Shown here: one piece after another, positions 1 to 4,395 of the stretch
Numbering within the stretch: position 1 is the stretch's first letter
Layout: each line of letters starts with the position of its first letter
Program-made: the position numbers and the translations under genes
The notes under the pieces: generated by a model
Told to the model about the DNA's origin: nothing
Seen by the model: the letters and a program-made list of their open reading frames with translations, nothing else
The model's database searches: none
Assembly (NCBI GenBank): GCA_019115685.1
Contig: DXDC01000203.1
Span: 1 to 6,490, forward strand
Length of the DNA stretch: 6,490 bases
Direction: 5' to 3'
Origin: Candidatus Agrococcus pullicola
GTDB lineage: Bacteria; Actinomycetota; Actinomycetes; Actinomycetales; Microbacteriaceae

Positions 1-1
1 C

Positions 2-406
2 GACGATCTCGTGGCCGAGGCCGTTGCCCAACCGCACGTGCCGACGGTGTTCGTCGGCAAGCTGCGTAATGCGACGGTGACGGCCAGGGCGGTCTACGAT
101 GAGCAAATCGCGCGCGGTGGACGAACGGCTATCAATCTGGTGCTTGCGGGGGATGCGGGCGCCTTCGCCGTCGAGGACTACCTCGCTGCCGGGGCAGTCG
201 CCGATGGTCTCGCAGCACTCGGAATCGATCACTCCGCGCCGGATGCGGCGGTTGCGAACGAGGGGTTCCGTGCACTGAAACGCGCGCTGAAACACCTGCT
301 TTCAGCAAGCGCGACCGGGCGTTCGCTCAAGGCCGAGGGGCGAGGCGATGAGGCGAAACACGCGGCAGAACTCGACGCGGAGCACGAAGCGACTCGCGTG
401 AACTGA
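2..406 (+). CDS. 2-phosphosulfolactate phosphatase family protein (ComB-like), C-terminal part, truncated by window edge
   Basis: The reading frame is open from the left edge, and 134 residues are visible before the TGA at 404-406; the true start lies outside. The piece VFVGKLRNATVTARAV followed by an alanine/glycine-rich strand and VEDYLAAGAVADGL matches my memory of the C-terminal half of the ComB family (COG2045), whose members are usually about 230-250 residues. In methanogens ComB removes phosphate from 2-phosphosulfolactate on the coenzyme M route. Actinobacteria are not known to make coenzyme M, so the substrate here is unknown. The tail from about residue 100 is charged and rich in Ala, Glu and Lys, and is probably a disordered extension. 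No clear terminator follows: 427-441 contains a short GC stem (ACTGC/GCAGT) without a T run. The 150 bases from 407 to 557 hold nothing else I can identify. Family call fairly sure, function not. Confidence 0.75.
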   Translation, partial: DDLVAEAVAQPHVPTVFVGKLRNATVTARAVYDEQIARGGRTAINLVLAGDAGAFAVEDYLAAGAVADGLAALGIDHSAPDAAVANEGFRALKRALKHLLSASATGRSLKAEGRGDEAKHAAELDAEHEATRVN

Positions 407-557
407 CGCCGAATACGGCTGCCGTTGACTGCAGTCGCAGTGTCTTCGCACCGGCGAGTTGATCTCGCACACTGCTCGATCCGCCCCTTTCTGAACGGCT
501 CGGTTCTCCCTCGAAGTATCACGCGAACGGCGTAGAGACGTGTCATCGTCACTTCAG

Positions 558-576
558 TACTTGCTATTTACAAGTA
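558..576. promoter_or_regulatory. Palindromic operator, probably bound by the HxlR regulator
   Basis: TACTTG (558-563) and CAAGTA (571-576) form a perfect inverted repeat of 6-base arms with a 7-base AT-rich spacer. A further CAAGTA half-site lies at 592-597, 21 bases (two helical turns) downstream, and runs into the start codon. HxlR-family repressors typically bind dyads of this general ACTTxx...xxAAGT shape just upstream of their targets. The site overlaps the proposed -35 box, which would fit repression. Autoregulation is inferred. Confidence 0.6.
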
Positions 577-589
577 ACTAATGCAGAAT
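561..589 (+). promoter_or_regulatory. Probable promoter of the HxlR cassette, giving a near-leaderless mRNA
   Basis: TTGCTA (561-566) matches TTGACA at 4 of 6 positions and CAGAAT (584-589) matches TATAAT at 4 of 6, with an ideal 17-base spacer. The predicted start point is about 596-597, at the ATG itself. No Shine-Dalgarno sequence precedes that ATG, which agrees with a leaderless transcript, a common arrangement in actinobacteria. The -35 box lies inside the palindrome. The match is modest, so this remains a prediction. Confidence 0.4.
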
Positions 590-596
590 CACAAGT

Positions 597-1280
597 ATGA
601 AGAGTTATGGCGATGCCTGTGGCATTACGCGGGCGCTCGATGTCATCGGCGACCGGTGGGCATTGCCGGTCGTGCGGGAGCTTGTTTTCGGTCCGCGTCG
701 CTACTCCGACCTTGCCGGGGCGTTGCCGGGGGTGAGTACGAACATTCTGGGAGATCGTCTGAAGCACCTAGCCGCGACCGGCGTTGTGCGCAAGCGCCGG
801 CTGGGCCCTCCGGCTGCCGCCACGGTCTATGAGCTCACCAGCTGGGGCGCGGCGCTCGAACCCGTACTGATCGCTCTCGGCGCATGGGCGGCGCACACGC
901 CGATCGAGCTCGAGCAGCAGTCTTTCAGTCCCGCGTCGTTCGCGCTCTCGCTGAAGACCACGTTCGACGCTCAAGCGGCCGGAGAGGCACAGCTGCATAT
1001 TCGGTTCGTCATGCATGAGGACGCGTTCGATGTCAGCATCGAGCGCGGAACGCTCAGGGTCGATCGAATGCGGGATCTCGGCCTTGCACCAACACCCGGA
1101 GACGAAACGTCGACGCAAGTGCATGCGGATCCGAAAACTCTCGCGGCCATCCTCTACGCAGGTGTTGACCCGGCCGAAGCCGTACGCGCAGGGTCGGCCC
1201 GCATCGAGGGTTCACCGGATGGGGTCGTCGCCTTCGCTCAATGCTTCACGCTGCCTGCGGCGCCAACGGAAGGACTCTGA
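597..1280 (+). CDS. HxlR-family winged helix-turn-helix regulator with C-terminal SCP2-like domain
   Basis: The 227-residue protein begins with the HxlR signature SYGDACGITRALDVIGDRW. The winged helix spans about residues 10-95: recognition part RRYSDLAGALPGVSTNILGD at 34-53 and wing around 67-84. Cys8 sits where redox- or electrophile-sensing HxlR proteins (YodB, HypR) carry their reactive cysteine; the only other cysteine is Cys216. Ordinary HxlR proteins have about 110-150 residues. Here residues ~115-220, with ADPKTLAAILYAG and ARIEGSPDGVVAF, resemble an SCP2-type lipid- or hydrophobe-binding fold, suggesting that a ligand controls DNA binding. The start at 597 is chosen because the conserved N-terminus begins there; it lacks a ribosome binding site, which fits a leaderless mRNA. 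The TGA stop overlaps the next ATG by one base. It probably controls its own operon through the palindrome at 558-576. DNA-binding family sure, SCP2-like domain fairly sure, ligand unknown. Confidence 0.9.
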   Translation: MKSYGDACGITRALDVIGDRWALPVVRELVFGPRRYSDLAGALPGVSTNILGDRLKHLAATGVVRKRRLGPPAAATVYELTSWGAALEPVLIALGAWAAHTPIELEQQSFSPASFALSLKTTFDAQAAGEAQLHIRFVMHEDAFDVSIERGTLRVDRMRDLGLAPTPGDETSTQVHADPKTLAAILYAGVDPAEAVRAGSARIEGSPDGVVAFAQCFTLPAAPTEGL

Positions 1281-1885
1281 TGACCCACGTCATAGCCGAT
1301 ATCTCGATGTCACTGGACGGCTACGTCACCGGCCCCGATCCCGGCATCGAGCGGGGGTTGGGCCGAGGCGGCGAAGCGATCCAGCAGTGGGTATTCGCCT
1401 CCCGGGACTCGCCGCTGGACCGTGCGTTCCTGGAATCGGCTGCAGAGACCACGGGAGCCGTCATCATGGGCCGACGCACGTTCGACTTCGTTGACGGGCC
1501 GGACGGCTGGAACGAGGACGTCGGGTACGCGTACGACGAACCCGCCACATCCACGCCGCCGATCTTCGTCATCACCCATCATGAACCGGCGCAGCCGAGG
1601 CGCTCAGAGGGCTTCACGTTCGTCACAGGAGGCATCGAGTCCGCGGTCGGCGCAGCCCGACGAGCCGCGGGGGAGAAGGACGTCGTGATCATGGGCGGCG
1701 CCGAAGTGATCGCGAGGTCGCTCGCCGCCGGGCTCGTCGAGCGGCTGCGGATACATCTCTCGCCCGTCTTGATGGGTTCCGGAACCAGCCTGTTCGGGAT
1801 CATCGACGACAAGATCCAGCTGACCCAGATCGATGTCGTCGTCACACCCAACGCCACTCATCTCAGCTATTCGGTGGAACAGTAG
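1280..1885 (+). CDS. Dihydrofolate reductase-like family protein (RibD C-terminal domain), first copy
   Basis: This 201-residue protein has the RibD C-terminal/DHFR-like fold: strand 1 with SLDGYV (11-16), the nucleotide-side motif MGRRTFD (63-69), VTGG (116-119), VIMGGAEVI (136-144) and the closing motif HLSPVLMGSGTSLF (159-172). Relatives bind NAD(P)H, but stand-alone members are mostly uncharacterised and should not be taken as true folate enzymes or riboflavin reductases. The ATG at 1280 is chosen over an in-frame ATG at 1241 because GGAAGGA (1268-1274) sits 5 bases upstream and because the family begins at this strand. It overlaps the regulator stop by one base, so translation is probably coupled. 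An insert at about residues 17-50 (GPDPGIERGL...) is typical of a subgroup with a longer first loop. Cytoplasmic, no signal peptide. Family sure, substrate unknown. Confidence 0.88.
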   Translation: MTHVIADISMSLDGYVTGPDPGIERGLGRGGEAIQQWVFASRDSPLDRAFLESAAETTGAVIMGRRTFDFVDGPDGWNEDVGYAYDEPATSTPPIFVITHHEPAQPRRSEGFTFVTGGIESAVGAARRAAGEKDVVIMGGAEVIARSLAAGLVERLRIHLSPVLMGSGTSLFGIIDDKIQLTQIDVVVTPNATHLSYSVEQ

Positions 1886-1898
1886 AAGGAAAGTAAAT

Positions 1899-2540
1899 AT
1901 GAAATTGAGCATCAATCTCTTCATGACGCTCGACGGCGTCTCGCAATCACCGGGGAGCCCCGACGAGGACCCTCGAGGCGGTTTCACTCGCGGAGGCTGG
2001 CTGCTGCCGGTCTTCGATGAGGGATGCGGCCGCGCGGTCGACGACTGGTACTCCCGCACTTCTGCACTGCTTCTAGGACGTAACACCTACGACACATTTG
2101 CCGGGCACTGGCCGGAGGTCACCGACTCCGATGACAGGGTTGCGGCCCAGATCAACCGAGGTCCCAAGTATGTCGTGACGTCGCGGCCCGTAGACACAGT
2201 GTGGGCAGAGACCACCACGGTGCTCGGGGACAACTTTCTCGAGCGGATCCGGCACCTGAAGGAGGAGCCGGGGGACGAACTGCAGGTGCACGGCAGTGTC
2301 AGGTTGGCCCGCACGCTGCACAGGGCCGGACTGGTCGACGTCTATCGCTTCCTCATAGCGCCAGTCTTCGTGGGGAAAGGGATGAGCATCTTCGACGGCG
2401 ACGACTCGGCGAGCACTCTGACCGCAACCAACAGCTCGATCACGGACAGCGGCGTTATCGCCCTGGAGCTCCTGCCAGGAGAGTTCCGCCAGGCGACCTC
2501 GGTGGTGCAAGACGGCAAAGACAGCGTTCGGCAGTCCTGA
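1899..2540 (+). CDS. Dihydrofolate reductase-like family protein (RibD C-terminal domain), second, divergent copy
   Basis: The protein has 213 residues in the same fold family as its upstream neighbour: SINLFMTLDGV (4-14), LLLGRNTYDTFAGHWP (57-72), KYVVTSR (90-96), LQVHGSVRLARTL (128-140) and PVFVGKGMSIF (155-165). The two copies are clearly different in sequence: this one has the short GRNTYD...WP pattern of the YyaP/YwjB-type group, and HGS replaces the MGG of copy 1. It is therefore not a recent tandem duplication. The ATG at 1899 is preferred to an in-frame ATG at 1833 because GAAGGAAAG (1885-1893) lies just upstream and the earlier start would read through the end of copy 1. The gap to copy 1 is 13 bases. 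A heterodimer or two-step reaction with copy 1 is possible but only inferred; no substrate can be named. Confidence 0.88.
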   Translation: MKLSINLFMTLDGVSQSPGSPDEDPRGGFTRGGWLLPVFDEGCGRAVDDWYSRTSALLLGRNTYDTFAGHWPEVTDSDDRVAAQINRGPKYVVTSRPVDTVWAETTTVLGDNFLERIRHLKEEPGDELQVHGSVRLARTLHRAGLVDVYRFLIAPVFVGKGMSIFDGDDSASTLTATNSSITDSGVIALELLPGEFRQATSVVQDGKDSVRQS

Positions 2541-2562
2541 TCGGACCGGAAAAGACACCATC

Positions 2563-2982
2563 GTGTTGACCAATCAGAAGAACACCCTCCATGTCTGTCT
2601 CCCAACTGAAGACAGAAGGCGAGCCATGAACTTCTATGCGGAAGTGTTCGGTCTCGAGCCGAAGGGCGGACCCTCCGACGACGGTGTTCCGGAGCCCCTG
2701 CAGTTCGACCTGGGACCGGGGATCCGACTCATGCTCATCCCGACCGGTGGATTCGGATGGGTGCTCGAAGGACGCGCTGTCGCCAACCCCGACGTGAGCG
2801 AATGCGTCATGAGCCTGCAGCTCGAGAGCAAAGAAGAAGTCGACAGACTCGTCGATCGCGTTCCCGCCGCCGGAGGCGAGGTCGACGCCGCCCCTGCGCA
2901 GCAGGATTGGGGCTACGCGGCACTCGTCAGCGGCCCGGACGGGCACGCGTGGCAGTTCGTCGCTGAACCCGTGACCGGGTGA
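2563..2982 (+). CDS. VOC superfamily protein (glyoxalase/bleomycin-resistance fold)
   Basis: This 139-residue protein has paired beta-alpha-beta-beta-beta modules. LHVCLPTEDRRRAMNFYAEV (9-28) is the classic first strand and helix with His10 at the first metal position. GYAALVSGPDGHAWQFVAEP (117-136) is the closing module. At the last metal position, where GPDGHxWE normally supplies a glutamate, this protein has Gln131. It may therefore bind metal weakly or act as a binder rather than a glyoxalase-type enzyme. The start is a GTG at 2563 with a weak GGAAAAG box about 9 bases upstream; a TTG follows at once, so the start is uncertain by a codon. It follows the second reductase-like gene by 22 bases and is taken as the last gene of the cassette. 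No clear terminator follows: ACCCG/CGGGT at 2967-2980 forms a 5-base stem over the stop codon without a T run. Not assigned to a named reaction. Confidence 0.85.
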   Translation: MLTNQKNTLHVCLPTEDRRRAMNFYAEVFGLEPKGGPSDDGVPEPLQFDLGPGIRLMLIPTGGFGWVLEGRAVANPDVSECVMSLQLESKEEVDRLVDRVPAAGGEVDAAPAQQDWGYAALVSGPDGHAWQFVAEPVTG

Positions 2983-3049
2983 ACCTCGGTAGCCCGCAGA
3001 GATTGAATCTGTTGCACGCCAAAGCGCTGCCACGACCGAGGAGGTGAAC

Positions 3050-3346
3050 GTGTTTTTGGACGAAACGGCTCTTTTCGACCCGGATTGCCCTGGCGCAGTT
3101 CTCGAAGCGGCGCTTGCTACGCTGCTCGGCTCGCTCACTGCCGCTGCGATACTCGAACTGCTTGTTTTCTCGGTATACCCCTCGAAAGACAAGCGGTTCG
3201 GCGCACATTCGCACGATCCAAGCACTTCGGACGGCTGCGTAGTGCCGTGGGACGGGAGAAGGGACTTGCGCGGCTGCTACGCCATGCCACGAAAACGCTC
3301 CACAGGAGCCTTTTCCTACTCGGGCCGCTTTCGGAGTCCCTCGTAA
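3050..3346 (+). CDS. Doubtful small ORF with strong ribosome binding site and one hydrophobic segment
   Basis: AGGAGG at 3039-3044, the best Shine-Dalgarno sequence in the window, stands 5 bases before a GTG at 3050, opening a 98-residue frame. An earlier GTG at 3044 overlaps the AGGAGG itself and is less likely. Residues ~17-43 (AVLEAALATLLGSLTAAAIL and onwards) are hydrophobic and could be one membrane helix, followed by a basic PSKDKR. From about residue 68 the frame runs through the decayed tRNA-like sequence at 3252-3343, and third-position GC is lower than in neighbouring genes, so the second half is probably not a true gene end. It may be the 5' remnant of a gene cut by integration, or chance. 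I recognise no family. Confidence 0.25.
   Translation: MFLDETALFDPDCPGAVLEAALATLLGSLTAAAILELLVFSVYPSKDKRFGAHSHDPSTSDGCVVPWDGRRDLRGCYAMPRKRSTGAFSYSGRFRSPS
3252..3343 (-). pseudogene. Decayed tRNA-Leu-like sequence
   Basis: Read on the minus strand, this stretch lines up in order with the intact tRNA-Leu 120 bases further on. A GAAAxxGGC block corresponds to the D arm, AGGA...GGxTCCTGTG to the anticodon arm and start of the variable arm (plus 3301-3307 CACAGGA), GCATGGCGT to the variable arm (plus 3279-3287 against GCATAGGCGT in the real tRNA), and the last 16 bases are identical to the T arm and acceptor end. A roughly 13-base insertion sits in the variable region, the anticodon loop is a base short and the acceptor ends no longer pair, so it should not make a working tRNA. 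The identical 3' end against a decayed body suggests an integration site rather than simple gene decay. The alignment was made by eye. Confidence 0.45.
3253..3268. repeat. Outer copy of 16-base direct repeat of the tRNA-Leu 3' end (possible att site)
   Basis: CGGGAGAAGGGACTTG here is identical to 3466-3481 inside the tRNA-Leu gene and lies in the same orientation, 213 bases away on the 3' side of the tRNA. Integrases of the tyrosine family often recombine at tRNA 3' ends and leave such a copy on the far side of the inserted DNA. The enclosed DNA is far too short to be an intact element, so this would be a remnant. Confidence 0.55.
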
Positions 3347-3350
3347 CGCT

Positions 3351-3382
3351 GGCGCTCGCACGCGTTGCGTGCTCCAAGCGCC
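3351..3382. other. Compound hairpin between the tRNA-like repeats
   Basis: GGCGCT (3351-3356) pairs with AGCGCC (3377-3382), and inside it GCACGC (3358-3363) pairs with GCGTGC (3367-3372) around a GTT loop, with a 1-base and a 4-base bulge between the two stems. No T run follows on either strand, so it does not look like an ordinary terminator. It might be a recombinase arm site or part of a structured RNA; function unknown. Confidence 0.35.
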
Positions 3383-3393
3383 ATCGCCCTATC

Positions 3394-3408
3394 GGGTTCA
3401 AGTCCCTT
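3394..3408. repeat. Inverted copy of the tRNA-Leu T-arm sequence
   Basis: GGGTTCAAGTCCCTT on the plus strand equals the reverse complement of 3472-3486 in the minus-strand tRNA-Leu. With a few mismatches and one extra base the likeness runs on through TCCCTCGC (3410-3417), matching the acceptor TCCCGC. No tRNA body can be folded upstream of it, and the T stem would have only 3 pairs. Part of the match is the general GGTTCAA T-loop consensus, so it may derive from another tRNA. Confidence 0.5.
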
Positions 3409-3427
3409 TTCCCTCGCGAACGTAAGG

Positions 3428-3457
3428 AGCGCGGACGACCCGAGGGTCATCCGCGCT
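3428..3457 (-). terminator. Terminator-like hairpin downstream of tRNA-Leu
   Basis: Bases 3428-3441 pair with 3444-3457 as a 14-base stem. The only irregular pair (3436/3449) is a C-A mismatch in plus-strand RNA but a G-U wobble in minus-strand RNA, so the hairpin is better on the minus strand, the strand of the tRNA. The stem starts 7 bases past the mature tRNA 3' end. The U tract after it is weak (CCUUACGUU). Confidence 0.6.
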
Positions 3458-3463
3458 TCTAAG

Positions 3464-3546
3464 TGCGGGAGAAGGGACTTGAACCCTCACGCCTATGCGG
3501 CACAGGAACCTAAATCCTGCGTGTCTGCCAATTTCACCACTCCCGC
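3464..3546 (-). tRNA. tRNA-Leu, anticodon UAG
   Basis: On the minus strand the acceptor 5' arm GCGGGAG (from 3546) pairs fully with CTCCCGC, followed by discriminator A at 3464. The D arm contains TGGTGAAATTGGCAGACA. The anticodon stem CAGGA/TCCTG encloses the loop TTTAGGT, giving anticodon TAG (plus positions 3510-3512), which reads CUA and possibly other CUN leucine codons. A variable arm (TGCCGCATAGGCGT) marks a class II tRNA, and the T arm is GAGGG-TTCAAGT-CCCTT. The 83-base length fits tRNA-Leu. The CCA end is not encoded: the next bases are CTT. Its 3' end is repeated at 3253-3268. Confidence 0.96.
3466..3481. repeat. tRNA-resident copy of the 16-base direct repeat
   Basis: Identical to 3253-3268; it covers most of the acceptor 3' strand and the 3' half of the T arm of tRNA-Leu. 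Because this copy keeps the tRNA intact, it is the end expected to regenerate the gene after integration. Confidence 0.55.
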
Positions 3547-3566
3547 GCATCCACCATGCTAGACCT

Positions 3567-4328
3567 ATGTCGTATACAGCGCTGGTAACCGGAGCGTCCA
3601 CGGGTCTCGGAGCGGAGTTCTGCCGTCAGCTCTCGCAGCTCGGCGTCGACCTCGTACTTGTCGCGCGCAACACGGCGCGGCTCGAAGCGCTCGCCGAGGA
3701 CCTCGCCACGAACTGCGAGATCCTCGAAGCGGACCTCCTCACGGAAAAGGGGCAACAGTCCGTCGCCAACCGGCTGGCCGATCGAAAACGACCCATCGAC
3801 ATTCTCGTCAACAACGCCGGCTTCGGCATCGCCTCGAGCTTCGACACCTCCGATATTCGCGGCGAACGCCGCCTGCACGAGATCCTCTCCTGGGTGCCGC
3901 TCGCGCTCTGCCACGCAGCGATACCCGGGATGCGAGAACGAGGAAGGGGCTGGATCATCAACGTCGCCAGCGTCGCGGGTCTCGTACCCGGTGGCAGCTA
4001 CTCGGCAGCAAAAGCGGGTGTCATCTCCCTCTCTCGATCGCTCGGACTGCGGTACGGAAGAGGCGGCATCAACGTCACTGCGCTCTGCCCCGGGTTCACG
4101 CACACCGAGTTCCACGACCGCATGGGAACGGGGGGAGACGGTATTCCGGCCTTCGCCTGGGCGGATGCCCGTACTGTCGTGCGCGAAGGCATCCGGGCCG
4201 TTCGCCGCGGCAAGCTCGTCGCCGTCAGCGACTGGAAGTACCGAGCGGTGCGTCCACTGCTACCGCTCGTCCCGCGTCCCATCATGGAGATAGCACTCGC
4301 CGACGGGCACCGCAGACTTGGCAATTGA
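3567..4328 (+). CDS. Short-chain dehydrogenase/reductase (SDR) family oxidoreductase
   Basis: This 253-residue classical SDR has a Rossmann fold. The cofactor motif TGASTGLG is at 8-15, an arginine after strand 2 (LVARN, Arg34) suggests NADP(H) preference, NNAG is at 82-85, the catalytic Ser is Ser135 in INVASVAG, Tyr145 and Lys149 are in YSAAK, and PGFTHTEF (175-182) is the usual substrate-loop entry. The tetrad Asn expected about 13 residues before PGM appears to be Leu/Ser (ILSWVPLAL), as I recall for one actinobacterial subgroup. The C-terminal part with basic and proline-rich residues (RPLLPLVPRP) could touch the membrane. The ATG at 3567 is chosen because the first beta strand begins there; an ATG at 3495 would read from within the tRNA. 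No Shine-Dalgarno sequence is visible. It diverges from tRNA-Leu with a 20-base gap. Substrate unknown. Confidence 0.9.
   Translation: MSYTALVTGASTGLGAEFCRQLSQLGVDLVLVARNTARLEALAEDLATNCEILEADLLTEKGQQSVANRLADRKRPIDILVNNAGFGIASSFDTSDIRGERRLHEILSWVPLALCHAAIPGMRERGRGWIINVASVAGLVPGGSYSAAKAGVISLSRSLGLRYGRGGINVTALCPGFTHTEFHDRMGTGGDGIPAFAWADARTVVREGIRAVRRGKLVAVSDWKYRAVRPLLPLVPRPIMEIALADGHRRLGN
3571..3600 (-). promoter_or_regulatory. Candidate promoter of tRNA-Leu inside the SDR coding sequence
   Basis: On the minus strand TGGACG (plus 3595-3600) matches TTGACA at 4 of 6 and TATACG (plus 3571-3576) matches TATAAT at 4 of 6, with an 18-base spacer. Transcription would start about 17 bases before the mature tRNA 5' end, a normal leader for RNase P removal. 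The promoter would cover about codons 2-12 of the SDR gene. Confidence 0.4.
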
Positions 4329-4330
4329 GC

Positions 4331-4346
4331 GGCGCGGAGGCGCGCC
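4331..4346. terminator. GC-rich hairpin after the SDR gene
   Basis: GGCGCG (4331-4336) and CGCGCC (4341-4346) form a perfect 6-base stem with a GAGG loop, starting two bases after the SDR stop codon. There is no T run, so it may be a weak or Rho-type end rather than an intrinsic terminator. Confidence 0.35.
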
Positions 4347-4347
4347 C

Positions 4348-4356
4348 TGTGGATAA
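4348..4356. promoter_or_regulatory. DnaA-box-like nonamer upstream of tadA
   Basis: TGTGGATAA is the exact reverse complement of TTATCCACA, the classical strong DnaA box. It lies 39 bases before the tadA start codon. A single box is not an origin; it could be a DnaA control site or chance. The remaining leader bases to 4395 show no clear promoter or ribosome binding site. Confidence 0.4.
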
Positions 4357-4395
4357 CTTCCGACGCTCCGGTGCCGAATTTGGTTCCGTTGAAAC

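Noticed and set aside
427..441. Terminator for the ComB-like gene
   Set aside because: The stem is only 5 bases long and no T run follows.
1833..1898. Longer start for the second DHFR-like protein
   Set aside because: The extra 22 residues lie within the end of the preceding gene, and the good ribosome site is directly before 1899.
2455..3225. Minus-strand open frame of 256 codons across the VOC gene and the following gap
   Set aside because: No recognisable domain, no ribosome site, and its composition is typical of antisense frames in GC-rich DNA.
3320..3420. A second working tRNA on the plus strand ending at the GGGTTCAAGTCCC sequence
   Set aside because: No matching 5' acceptor strand, anticodon arm or 5-base T stem can be formed.
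3365..3562. Plus-strand frame of 65 codons reading through the tRNA region
   Set aside because: It is explained by the antisense of tRNA-Leu; the residues are simply the translated tRNA complement.
3534..4115. Minus-strand frame of 193 codons over the SDR gene and tRNA
   Set aside because: It overlaps the start of a real tRNA on the same strand and lies opposite a well-supported SDR.
4331..4395. Replication origin next to tadA
   Set aside because: Only one DnaA-like box, no AT-rich unwinding region and no dnaA/dnaN neighbours.
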